NCBI RefSeq assembly: GCF_000014885.1
Contig: NC_011566.1
Span: forward strand, 3,143,501-3,207,500
Source: Shewanella piezotolerans WP3
GTDB lineage: Bacteria; Pseudomonadota; Gammaproteobacteria; Enterobacterales; Shewanellaceae
Reading direction: 5' to 3'
Length of the DNA stretch: 64,000 nt
The position numbers were made by a program, and so were the translations under genes. The notes under the pieces are model-generated. The model did no database searches, was not told the DNA's origin, and saw only the letters and a program-made list of their open reading frames with translations. This document shows, one piece after another, positions 53,263 to 61,413 of this stretch (positions are counted from its first letter, which is position 1; each line of letters starts with the position of its first letter).

Positions 53263-54009
53263 TTAAACCATGTACATGCCGCCATTCACATGAAGAGTCT
53301 CTCCAGTGATGTAAGCGGCAGAGTCTGACGCTAAAAAGAGGACTGCGTTAGCAATTTCCTGCGCCTGACCAAGCCTTTCCATTGGCACCTGCGACATAAT
53401 AGCTTGTTGCTGGTCTTCTGTCAGCTCATCTGTCATATCTGTCTGGATAAATCCAGGAGCAATAGCATTCACTGTTATTTGACGAGATGCAACCTCTCTT
53501 GCAAGAGATTTTGTAAATCCTATCAAACCAGCTTTAGCAGCCGCATAGTTAGTTTGGCCTGCATTGCCCATGGTGCCTACCACAGAGCCAATATTAATGA
53601 TGCGTCCGTGACGTTTTTTCATCATAGGTCTCATGACCGCTTTTGAAGTACGGAACAATGAAGTCAGATTCGTGTCAACGATATCTTGCCACTCATCATC
53701 TTTCATTCGCATCAACAAATTGTCACGAGTTATACCGGCGTTATTAACTAAAATGTCAACATCACCTGCTTTTTCTTTAATCGTTGCGAACAAGGCTTTA
53801 ACAGAGTCGCCATCGGTCACGTTTAAAACAAGACCATGGCCGTTATCACCTAAGTAAGCTTGGATCGCTTCTGCGCCGCGCTCACTGGTTGCAGTACCGA
53901 TAACTACAGCACCAGCAGACACTAATGTTTCTGCAACGGCTCGGCCAATACCACGGCTAGCGCCTGTTACTAGGGCTACTTTACCTGTTAAATCAAAACT
54001 TATGCTCAT
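53263..54009 (-). CDS. fabG: 3-oxoacyl-ACP reductase
   Basis: This NADPH-dependent short-chain dehydrogenase reduces beta-ketoacyl-ACP. The 248 residues contain TGASRGIGRAV (cofactor loop), VNNAGITRDNLLMRMKDDEW, the catalytic Ser-Tyr-Lys set (GSVVGTMGNAGQTNYAAAKAG), and the C-terminal YITGETLHVNGGMYMV. The gene follows fabD by 9 bases, so they are co-transcribed. The order fabH-fabD-fabG-acpP is as in E. coli. Confidence 0.98.
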   Translation of the reverse strand: MSISFDLTGKVALVTGASRGIGRAVAETLVSAGAVVIGTATSERGAEAIQAYLGDNGHGLVLNVTDGDSVKALFATIKEKAGDVDILVNNAGITRDNLLMRMKDDEWQDIVDTNLTSLFRTSKAVMRPMMKKRHGRIINIGSVVGTMGNAGQTNYAAAKAGLIGFTKSLAREVASRQITVNAIAPGFIQTDMTDELTEDQQQAIMSQVPMERLGQAQEIANAVLFLASDSAAYITGETLHVNGGMYMV

Positions 54010-54018
54010 CAGATTTCC

Positions 54019-54945
54019 TTATTCGGTCAATGCAGCGAAAGACGCAGCATCGTTAATTGCTTTTGCTGTTAGTGAACGATTTATACGTTTACTGAGCCCT
54101 GTTAATACCTTTCCAGGTCCAATTTCAAACAGATCGGTTATACCTTGTGATGCCATCAGTTCAACAGTTTCAGACCATCTTACTGGGCAATAAAGTTGAC
54201 GAACTAATGCATCTTTAATCTCTTGCTCAGCAACTGGGCTGGCAACATCAACATTATTCAACACTGTTACTGAAGGAGCGCTGAACTCAATATCATTAAG
54301 TGCGATCGCAAGCTTGTCTGCAGCAGGTTTCATTAGCTGGCAATGAGACGGTACGCTGACTGGCAAAGCAACCGCCATTTTTGCACCGTTTTCTTTACAT
54401 AATGCCGCCGCACGTTCTACTGCTGCTTTTTCACCCGCTATGACAACTTGGCCTGGGCTGTTGTAATTTACAGGGCTGACCACGTCGCCTTGTGAAGCTT
54501 CTTCACACGCTTTAGCAATCGCATCATTGTCTAAGCCTATGATTGCAAACATGGCACCCGTACCCGCTGGTACCGCCTGCTGCATGAGCTGACCACGAAG
54601 CTCTACCAATTTAATTGCCGCTTCAAAGTCAATCACACCTGCACACACTAGCGCAGAGTACTCACCTAAGCTATGTCCAGCCATTACTTTTGGTAAAGTC
54701 TTACCAGAAGCTATATAAGCACGATAAATAGCGACACTTGCCGCGAGTAGAGCGGGTTGTGTCTTATCGGTTTCGTTAAGTGTCTCAACGGGGCCTTGTT
54801 GAACCAGTTCCCATAAATCATAACCGAGAACCTGACTAGCTTGAGCAAATGTCTCAGCAACAACAGGTTGGGACTCAGCCAATTCAGCTAACATGCCTAA
54901 AGCTTGGGAGCCTTGACCTGGGAATACAAAAGCGGTGTTTTCCAT
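54019..54945 (-). CDS. fabD: Malonyl-CoA:ACP transacylase
   Basis: This enzyme moves malonyl groups from CoA to ACP to supply elongation. The 308 residues match E. coli FabD (309): AFVFPGQGSQALGMLAEL at the start, the catalytic GHSLGEYSALVCAG with the nucleophile Ser near residue 92, the His partner (PVSVPSHCQLMKPA) and the Gln/Arg residues typical of the family. I start at the ATG at 54945; a TTG six bases upstream is closer to AAGG and cannot be excluded. fabH ends about 43 bases before it. Confidence 0.97.
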   Translation of the reverse strand: MENTAFVFPGQGSQALGMLAELAESQPVVAETFAQASQVLGYDLWELVQQGPVETLNETDKTQPALLAASVAIYRAYIASGKTLPKVMAGHSLGEYSALVCAGVIDFEAAIKLVELRGQLMQQAVPAGTGAMFAIIGLDNDAIAKACEEASQGDVVSPVNYNSPGQVVIAGEKAAVERAAALCKENGAKMAVALPVSVPSHCQLMKPAADKLAIALNDIEFSAPSVTVLNNVDVASPVAEQEIKDALVRQLYCPVRWSETVELMASQGITDLFEIGPGKVLTGLSKRINRSLTAKAINDAASFAALTE

Positions 54946-54988
54946 ATTCAAATACCTTCCAATTTACGTCTTGCCGTTAATACGGCAG

Positions 54989-55948
54989 TTAAAACTTCAC
55001 CAAAGCGCTTCCCCAGGCAAATCCTGCACCAAAGGCTTCGAGTAATATCATTTGACCACGCTGGATACGACCATCTCTTACGGCCTCATCAAGTGCAATA
55101 GGCACAGAGGCAGCGGACGTATTACCATGTTTAGCTAGAGTCAGTACAACTTTATCAAGACTCATGTCCAATTTCTTTGCGGTAGCTTTAATAATTCTAA
55201 AGTTTGCTTGATGTGGCACTAGCCAATCAATATCAGATTTTTCTATGTTGTTTTGACGTAATGTTTCAGTCACGACATGGGACAATTGCGTAACAGCAAC
55301 TTTAAACACATCGTTACCTTTCATTGTCATATAACCCACAGCTTCAGAGGTTTCCCCTTTGCGCGGCGGTATAGAACACTTCAGCAAATCGCCTTGGCGG
55401 CCATCAGCATAGATATGTGTAGAAATAATACCTGGCTCAGTTGCTGCGCCAACAACTGCAGCGCCAGCTCCATCACCAAACAATATAATTGTTGATCGGT
55501 CTTCTGGCTCACATAAGCGTGATAACACATCAGCGCCAATCACCAGTACATTACGCGCCGCACCTGATTTTACATATTGATCAGCAACAGATAGTGCATA
55601 AACGAAACCAGAGCAAGCTGCTGCAATATCAAATGCAGGAATGGTATGGATACCTAGCATTGCTTGAATTTCACAAGCTGCTGCAGGGAAAGCATTACTC
55701 GCACTGGTTGTGCCGCAAACAATCATATCGATTTCAGTTGCATCAATACCAGCCATTTCAATAGCTTTGACAGCTGCTTGATAACCCATTGTAGCCACTG
55801 TTTCATCAGCAGCTGCAATGCGGCGCTCTGAAATACCTGTGCGCTCGACTATCCATTGAACGGTGGTTTCAACCATTTTTTCAAGATCTTGATTACTGCG
55901 CACTTGTACCGGTAGATAACTACCAGTACCGAGAATTTTTGTATGCAT
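54989..55948 (-). CDS. fabH: Beta-ketoacyl-ACP synthase III
   Basis: This enzyme starts fatty acid synthesis by condensing acetyl-CoA with malonyl-ACP. The 319 residues hold the Cys-His-Asn triad in AAACSGFVYALS (Cys near 112), WLVPHQANFRI (His near 246), and KHGNTSAASVPIAL (Asn near 276). The primer specificity (acetyl versus branched chain) is not read here. It is 10 bases downstream of plsX in the same transcript. Confidence 0.98.
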   Translation of the reverse strand: MHTKILGTGSYLPVQVRSNQDLEKMVETTVQWIVERTGISERRIAAADETVATMGYQAAVKAIEMAGIDATEIDMIVCGTTSASNAFPAAACEIQAMLGIHTIPAFDIAAACSGFVYALSVADQYVKSGAARNVLVIGADVLSRLCEPEDRSTIILFGDGAGAAVVGAATEPGIISTHIYADGRQGDLLKCSIPPRKGETSEAVGYMTMKGNDVFKVAVTQLSHVVTETLRQNNIEKSDIDWLVPHQANFRIIKATAKKLDMSLDKVVLTLAKHGNTSAASVPIALDEAVRDGRIQRGQMILLEAFGAGFAWGSALVKF

Positions 55949-55958
55949 AAGGAATTTA

Positions 55959-56987
55959 TCAGCTATTAATGTCTAAAAGAATCGACTCAAGACGGTCTTC
56001 GATCATCTGTGGGAGTCGACGTTGTGCTTCCGTCACTGCCAAGCATATCGCTTGTAAAAAAGCAGCTTCGTCTGCACACCCATGACTTTTTACTACAATT
56101 CCGCGCAATCCTATCAGACTTGCTCCATTATAGTGGTCGGGGTTCATCTGATTTAGCAAAGAATGAATACGTGGTGCTATTATTTTGGCGAGAATTCGAA
56201 CAAAGAAGCCTTCCGTCAGACCTTTTTTCAATTGGTGGGTAAGCAGCCTTGCAATACCTTCTGACGTTTTAAGGGTAATATTACCGACAAAGCCATCACA
56301 AACAATAACGTCAACATTACCAGAATAGATCTCATCGCCTTCAATAAAACCAGTGTAGTTTACTTGGGGAATTTGTTGCAGTAATTGACCCGCTTGTTGA
56401 ACCTGGTCATTACCTTTTATCTCTTCAATACCCACGTTAAGCAACGCGACTTTTGGCGAAACTGTTTTATCAACCGTTTCGCTCAGTACCGAACCCATCA
56501 CCGCAAACTGAAATAACGTTTCAGAATCACAAGAGACGTTTGCCCCCAAATCGAGTAAATAAACAGGCGTATTGTTAACAGCAGGTAAGCAGCTAACTAG
56601 CGCAGGCCGGTCTATACCTGGTAATGTCTTAAGCAATACTTTAGACATTGCCATTAACGCACCTGTATTGCCAGCACTTAAGCAAGCTTGTGCTTTACCG
56701 TCCCGCACTAACTCTATTGCTATACGCATTGAGCTTTGTTTACGATTTCTTAAGGCGTGAACAGGTCGATCAGACATAGTCACCACTTCGGTTGTATGTT
56801 TAATCTCAATTCGGCGTTTGATTTCTGGTTCAGCAGGTACTAGATATTCGTCGATCTGGACTTGATCGCCCACGAGAATAACTTTTAAGAGGGGATTTAA
56901 GCGAAGTGCCTGCAAAGTTGCAGGCACTGTGATGCGGGGACCAAAGTCGCCCCCCATCGCATCTAACGCAAGCGTCAGATTTGTCAT
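55959..56987 (-). CDS. plsX: Phosphate acyltransferase PlsX
   Basis: This soluble enzyme makes acyl phosphate from acyl-ACP for phospholipid synthesis by PlsY. Sequence landmarks are [17 protein letters not shown] at the start, [29 protein letters not shown], and the C-terminal region. The 342 residues match the family (E. coli 356). It lies ~15 bases downstream of rpmF, a conserved coupling of ribosome production with membrane synthesis, and fabH follows 10 bases later. Confidence 0.97.
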
Positions 56988-57002
56988 CAGGGTCTCAACA
57001 AA

Positions 57003-57173
57003 TTACTTGTTGATAACCTTTTGACCACGGTAGAAACCGTCCGCAGTCACGTTGTGACGACGGTGAAGTTCACCACTCGTTGCATCCACTGATAATTGAG
57101 CTGTGCTCAAAGAATCATGTGAACGACGCATACCGCGCTTTGAACGAGATTTTTTGTTCTGTTGTACTGCCAT
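57003..57173 (-). CDS. rpmF: 50S ribosomal protein L32
   Basis: A 56-residue basic protein beginning MAVQQNKKSRSKRGMRRSHD and continuing with SLSTAQLSVDATSGELHRRH, which is clear L32. The Cys zinc-ribbon residues are absent, as in the E. coli type (C-minus form). It lies 17 bases downstream of the YceD gene and 15 bases before plsX, the conserved yceD-rpmF-plsX order. The gene is short and would be overlooked by length-filtered gene finding. Confidence 0.98.
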   Translation of the reverse strand: MAVQQNKKSRSKRGMRRSHDSLSTAQLSVDATSGELHRRHNVTADGFYRGQKVINK

Positions 57174-57190
57174 GGGACCTGTCTCCTAGA

Positions 57191-57715
57191 TTACTTGCTC
57201 TTCAGTTTTTCTAACACTGCAAACGGATTTGGACGCTCCTCTTGAGCGGGTTCAATCACGCCTACGACTACATCTTGTTTACCTTGATGACAATTTTCAT
57301 TCTCATGCATGGCAATCAAAGGCATAGCAACTATCAATTCATCTTCGATCAATTGATGTAGACGGACTTCGCCAATTTCATTGCACTCAATTGGCTCATA
57401 CGCATCCGGGAGCTCATCGATTTCAGCTTCAGTCTTACAAAGACCAAAACTAAACTCGACCGTAACCTCAGTGGTAAATAGTGTCATACAACGTTGACAA
57501 TTCAGAGTGAGCTCCGTCACAGCCTTCCCGTTAAGGTAGACTATCCCCTGTATATCTACGCCACATTCAAGCGACACTGCCACATCAGAACAGTCGCCGG
57601 CACATAATTCATTTAATCGCTTTAACTGCTTACCGGGCACCAAACCTTCATAAGAAAGTTGACTGGCGGAAGCGCGAACGGGATCAATTGAAACCGGTAT
57701 CTTTACTGTTTGCAT
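57191..57715 (-). CDS. yceD: YceD family protein (DUF177), 23S rRNA accumulation protein
   Basis: This is a 174-residue protein of the YceD/DUF177 family, which in bacteria and chloroplasts is needed for normal 23S rRNA accumulation. Four Cys in two pairs (CAGDC near 38-42 and LNCQRCM near 72-76) and an acidic C-terminal half (CKTEAEIDELPDAYEPIECNEIGEVRLHQLIEDELIVAMPLI) are visible. It opens the transcript that continues through rpmF, plsX and fabHDG. The start follows a stretch without other genes, so the operon promoter must lie at ~57716-57900. Confidence 0.93.
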   Translation of the reverse strand: MQTVKIPVSIDPVRASASQLSYEGLVPGKQLKRLNELCAGDCSDVAVSLECGVDIQGIVYLNGKAVTELTLNCQRCMTLFTTEVTVEFSFGLCKTEAEIDELPDAYEPIECNEIGEVRLHQLIEDELIVAMPLIAMHENENCHQGKQDVVVGVIEPAQEERPNPFAVLEKLKSK

Positions 57716-58073
57716 AAGGCGCGCATTTTAGGTGAATTTTAGCAGAAGTCAACACCCTTATACTTCCAAGGTGATGAACAGCTGTTAGATTCAGCTAACG
57801 TGAGTTGTTAGGTAACCACATTGTACAAGAAACCCAAGGCCCATGACATTAAATTTCAGCGGGAAGTGAGTTTAAGTGTTCGTAAATTCGTCGGCCACGC
57901 TATTTTTGTGATAACAATGGCAGTCTTGTGCTGAATTTAGCTATTTACTCAACTGCATAGGCTTTGTAATAGCTATCAGGCATACGATTTAATCAGCCAA
58001 TCTGCAGCGGTTGCCTAACGCAAGCTAACGCGACCAAACCTAGATAGATAAAACTAGCTTCACAATACCATCG
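57716..58073. other. Intergenic region upstream of yceD-rpmF-plsX operon
   Basis: About 360 bases separate yceD from the small membrane protein gene, whose 3' end faces it. The yceD promoter is expected here, but I cannot point to a good -35/-10 pair, and I see no terminator hairpin for the small gene. Confidence 0.4.
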
Positions 58074-58274
58074 TTAAACTACGTTCCGCTCATCTTTACC
58101 AGCATTAGATACCCAATTAACAATCGTATGATCAAGCTTTGCGATCCCCTCTCTAGCCACAGCCCCTAATACCATTGCAAATAAGATGGTCGGGTAAAAC
58201 GGTCTGCTAACCTCTCCACTTAAGTGAACCACAACGCTGAGCATGATTAAAATAGCAACCCATAACTTAAACAT
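58074..58274 (-). CDS. Small membrane protein of unknown function
   Basis: A 66-residue protein with two likely membrane-spanning stretches (LWVAILIMLSVVVHL and FYPTILFAMVLGAVA) and a polar C-terminal tail (LDHTIVNWVSNAGKDERNVV). I do not recognise a family. The ATG at 58274 is preceded by TTGGAGATCA, a good ribosome-binding site; an in-frame upstream start 36 bases earlier has none. It is a single gene, with its upstream side open towards the Maf gene on the other strand. Confidence 0.6.
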   Translation of the reverse strand: MFKLWVAILIMLSVVVHLSGEVSRPFYPTILFAMVLGAVAREGIAKLDHTIVNWVSNAGKDERNVV

Positions 58275-58522
58275 ATTGATCTCCAATGTAGCTGTTGAAT
58301 ACCGCCACACAATAGCGTGTGCAAACTGTACAACTGCTGACTATGACACCAATACATCATTAACCCGTAAATATTGACACAAATAGACCAACACTAGTTA
58401 CTTAAGTGACCATGAACTTCAGGTGCAAGTTCCTATTTGTCGTAATAACGCTTGCATATACTTGCTTTTTTTAGCGAAAATCCCAATTAACTTTTATAAC
58501 GTACCTATAGAAAGGCAAATTC

Positions 58523-59104
58523 ATGTCAAAGCCGCTTATATTGGCTTCAACTTCACCATTTAGAAAACAATTGTTAGAAAAGCTCAATTTGACTTTTAGT
58601 TGCTGCTCGCCTGAAGTAGATGAAACAGCTTTAGAAAATGAAACACCTGTTAACTTGGTCCTTAGGCTGGCAAAACTTAAAGCCGCAGCTGGTGCCGATA
58701 AATACAAAGAAGGTGTTGTTATTGGTTCAGACCAAGTTGCCGTGATTAACGATAAGATTATTGGTAAGCCAATGAATCGTGAAACTGCAATAGAACAGCT
58801 CAGTCAAGCCAGTGGCCAGGCAATAACCTTTTATACAGGCCTTGCAGTACATAATATTGAAAGTGGTGAAGTAGAGGCTATAGTCGAGCCGTATGTCGTC
58901 CACTTTAGAACGCTTAGCCAACAGGCTATTAACCATTATATCGATATAGAACAGCCATTTTATTGCGCTGGTAGTTTTAAGAGTGAAGGCTTAGGTATTG
59001 CGCTTTTTGAAAAACTAGAAGGAAAAGATCCAAATACATTAGTCGGTCTGCCGCTAATTTCACTTATCGATCTGCTGCAGCGACAAGGTATTACAGTACT
59101 GTAA
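58523..59104 (+). CDS. yceF: Maf-type nucleoside triphosphate pyrophosphatase (YceF-like)
   Basis: This 193-residue Maf protein begins PLILASTSPFRKQLLEKLNLTF, the Maf signature, and continues with SDQVAVINDKIIGKPMNRETAIEQL and the conserved YCAGSFKSEGLGIALFEKLEGKDPNTLVGLPLISL. YceF-type members hydrolyse modified nucleotides such as m7GTP; choosing YceF over the YhdE type rests on overall resemblance and the location near rluC and yceD, so it is not certain. GAAAGGC is the ribosome-binding site. A symmetric hairpin follows the stop. Confidence 0.88.
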   Translation: MSKPLILASTSPFRKQLLEKLNLTFSCCSPEVDETALENETPVNLVLRLAKLKAAAGADKYKEGVVIGSDQVAVINDKIIGKPMNRETAIEQLSQASGQAITFYTGLAVHNIESGEVEAIVEPYVVHFRTLSQQAINHYIDIEQPFYCAGSFKSEGLGIALFEKLEGKDPNTLVGLPLISLIDLLQRQGITVL

Positions 59105-59106
59105 TA

Positions 59107-59138
59107 CAACATACTAAGCTTTAAAACTTAGTATGTTG
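59107..59138. terminator. Hairpin after the Maf gene
   Basis: CAACATACTAAG pairs with CTTAGTATGTTG (12 bp, 8-base loop) directly after the stop codon. It lacks a T run, so it may be an RNA-stabilising 3' end or a weak terminator. Confidence 0.45.
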
Positions 59139-59210
59139 CAGTCGAAGCATCTGTTTTCTAGCCAGTGCTTCGATATACAGCTTTAAATGAGCATTAAGAT
59201 AATAAGACCA

Positions 59211-59858
59211 CTACTTCAGTAGAGTTAGCAGTCCCAACGGTTCAGTAATAATGGCTTTAGGCTTTGCAGTGATTAGCTTTTCAACGCTATGCGCTCCATA
59301 GCTTACCCCTACTGCATCTATGCCCGCATTATTAGCCATGTTTAAGTCATGTAGCGAATCCCCGACCATCACCGCTCGCTCTGGTGCTACTTTCAGTTGC
59401 TCTAAAAGCTCATGCAGCATATCTGGGTTGGGTTTGCTTTTTGATTCATCGGCACAGCGACTAGATTCAAAATGATGACCCAAGCCAGTTTCTGCTAGCA
59501 CACGATTTAAGCCATTTCGGCCTTTGCCTGTCGCCACCGCCATGCGGTAGTTTCTTGCTGCCAATTCAGTTAGCAGTCTCTCGCTGCCATCAAATAGTGG
59601 GCTCGGAGTGGTATTGAGCGTTAAGTAATGATCTTTGTATGATGCAATCATTGGAACAAAGTCGGCTTTGTCTAACAAGGGGTAAAGCGTCTTAAGAGCT
59701 TCATCCATCGACAAACCAATAATGTCACGCACCGCTTGCTCGCTAGGAACACTCAGTGATAATGAGCCTGCCATTTGCTGCATGCAGGTAACAATTTTAC
59801 TGACAGAATCCATTAGGGTTCCGTCCCAATCAAAAATAACTAACTCGTAGGGTTTCAT
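59211..59858 (-). CDS. HAD-superfamily phosphatase (Gph-like)
   Basis: The 215 residues show the three HAD phosphatase motifs: YELVIFDWDGTLMDSVSKI (nucleophile and general acid Asp), MAVATGKGR (motif II Thr; normally ITNK-like), and KPNPDML...AVMVGDSLHDLNMANNAG (motif III/IV). The cap region between (~20-85) is a C1 helical cap as in phosphoglycolate phosphatase and beta-phosphoglucomutase. The real substrate is not decided by sequence. The start overlaps the rluC stop (ATGA), so the gene is translated together with rluC, as is often seen in gammaproteobacteria. Confidence 0.9.
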   Translation of the reverse strand: MKPYELVIFDWDGTLMDSVSKIVTCMQQMAGSLSLSVPSEQAVRDIIGLSMDEALKTLYPLLDKADFVPMIASYKDHYLTLNTTPSPLFDGSERLLTELAARNYRMAVATGKGRNGLNRVLAETGLGHHFESSRCADESKSKPNPDMLHELLEQLKVAPERAVMVGDSLHDLNMANNAGIDAVGVSYGAHSVEKLITAKPKAIITEPLGLLTLLK

Positions 59859-60814
59859 ACTTTTTTAAGCTTACTCAAGGTTGATTCTAAGATAGGGTCT
59901 AGAGGTGCCTTTACCTGCATAACTTCATCAGTGTCAGGATGAATAAACCTTAGCTGAGCTGCATGTAAGAACAAACGATTTAATCCATGCGCGCGCATAG
60001 AATCATCGAATTTCTGCTCACTGTATTTCTCGTCACAAGCGATAGGATGGCCTGCATATTGGCAATGCACACGAATTTGGTGAGTACGACCGGTAATTGG
60101 ACTTGCTTGTACCAGCGTTGCATCACTATAGCGCTGCATAATTTTAAAGCGGGTTTCAGATTCTTTCCCCTCTTTATTCACTCTAACAATACGTTCACCA
60201 GACTTAAGCGTTAACTTTAATAGTGGCGCTTTGACGGCTTTGTCATGCTTTTGCCATTCACCTCTCACAAGTGCAAGGTAATCCTTTTGCATTTTTTTAT
60301 ATCGAAGCTGGTCATGCAGGTGCTTAAGTGCACTGCGTTTCTTGGCAATCAATAAAAGACCAGATGTATCTTTATCCAAGCGATGTACCAGTTCTAAAAA
60401 TTTTTGCTGGGTTCGTAGCGAGCGCATTGCTTCAATCACACCGAAATCAACACCACTTCCACCGTGCACCGCAATTCCTGATGGTTTATTCAGTACGATA
60501 ATGAATTTATCTTCGTAGATAATTCGATTTTCAAGCTGAGAAACCTTAGTTAATTTTGCTGACGGTCCAGGTCGACCTTCAGACTCAGAGACTCGCACAG
60601 GCGGGATTCGAACGACATCTCCATCTTGTAATTTGTACTCAGGTTTGATGCGTTTTTTATTAACCCTAACCTCCCCTTTTCGTACAATCCGATAGATCAT
60701 ACTTTTAGGGACGCCTTTCAACTTAGTTAATAGAAAATTATCTATACGCTGTCCGGTATGGTCCTCATCAATGGTAACCATTCGAACTTCTACTTTTGGA
60801 GATGGAGTATTCAT
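59855..60814 (-). CDS. rluC: 23S rRNA pseudouridine synthase RluC
   Basis: This enzyme isomerises uridines at positions 955, 2504 and 2580 of 23S rRNA (E. coli numbering). The N-terminal S4 RNA-binding domain (GQRIDNFLLTKLKGVPKSMIYRIVRKGEVRVNKKRIKPEYKL) precedes the catalytic RluA-type domain with the essential Asp in VHRLDKDTSGLLLIAKKR, the GRTHQIRVHCQYAGHPI motif, and a Leu-rich end (NRLFLHAAQLRFIHP). Length 319 equals E. coli RluC. It is divergent from rne, as in E. coli, and is translated ahead of the HAD gene with a 4-base overlap. Confidence 0.96.
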   Translation of the reverse strand: MNTPSPKVEVRMVTIDEDHTGQRIDNFLLTKLKGVPKSMIYRIVRKGEVRVNKKRIKPEYKLQDGDVVRIPPVRVSESEGRPGPSAKLTKVSQLENRIIYEDKFIIVLNKPSGIAVHGGSGVDFGVIEAMRSLRTQQKFLELVHRLDKDTSGLLLIAKKRSALKHLHDQLRYKKMQKDYLALVRGEWQKHDKAVKAPLLKLTLKSGERIVRVNKEGKESETRFKIMQRYSDATLVQASPITGRTHQIRVHCQYAGHPIACDEKYSEQKFDDSMRAHGLNRLFLHAAQLRFIHPDTDEVMQVKAPLDPILESTLSKLKKV

Positions 60815-61413
60815 GCTGCGCCGCTATGTGTTTCGTTGCGACGTATTGTACAACAAGTGAAAAGAATTGTGCCTTTTCAATTGCTGATTTTATCTATTAT
60901 TGCTATATTTCTCCCGCTAACTGGGATAATTAGTGGATAAAGTGTTCACAAGTCCCCGAAGCATTACGTTAAAGCATGAGACTAAAAATGTTTACTGTTT
61001 GATAGTAAATAATTGATTTACAGGTCGTTGTATTAATCAAAAGGTCAATAAATGGACCTTCACGACTAAATCAAAACGTAAACCCAACTTACAACTGGTT
61101 TCTCTGCTCTAAACGTCCCAATTTCGAAGAATAATTTTAACTCGTCGTCAGACGCTACCATTTCGAATTGGCATTACTGGAAAGTATTTTAAGAATTTAT
61201 GGGGTTGGTTGACGTTTTTACAACGAATTCCTTGTTTTTGTAAACATTAAAAAATAAGCCATAAATAGGATGCGACACGCAGCGAATGCGTCTAACAGCA
61301 AATGCGCACCTTGCCTAGAGACTGACCGTGAGGTCCTGTTTTTTAATCCTAGGCCCGTAATGCAGTGAAAGAAGTATCGTTTGATGACCTTTATAAAGAA
61401 GAATTAAGTCATC
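60815..61413 (+). promoter_or_regulatory. rluC-rne divergent region with long putative rne leader
   Basis: The rne start is 599 bases from rluC. In E. coli a ~360-base rne 5' leader folds into hairpins that RNase E itself recognises for autoregulation. Here short stems are visible at 61041-61060 (AAGGTC/GACCTT, 8-base loop) and ~61274-61292 (GACACGCA/TGCGTC with a bulge), and AT-rich single-stranded stretches lie at ~61209-61257. The rne promoter itself could not be fixed. The leader role is inference from the family. Confidence 0.4.
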
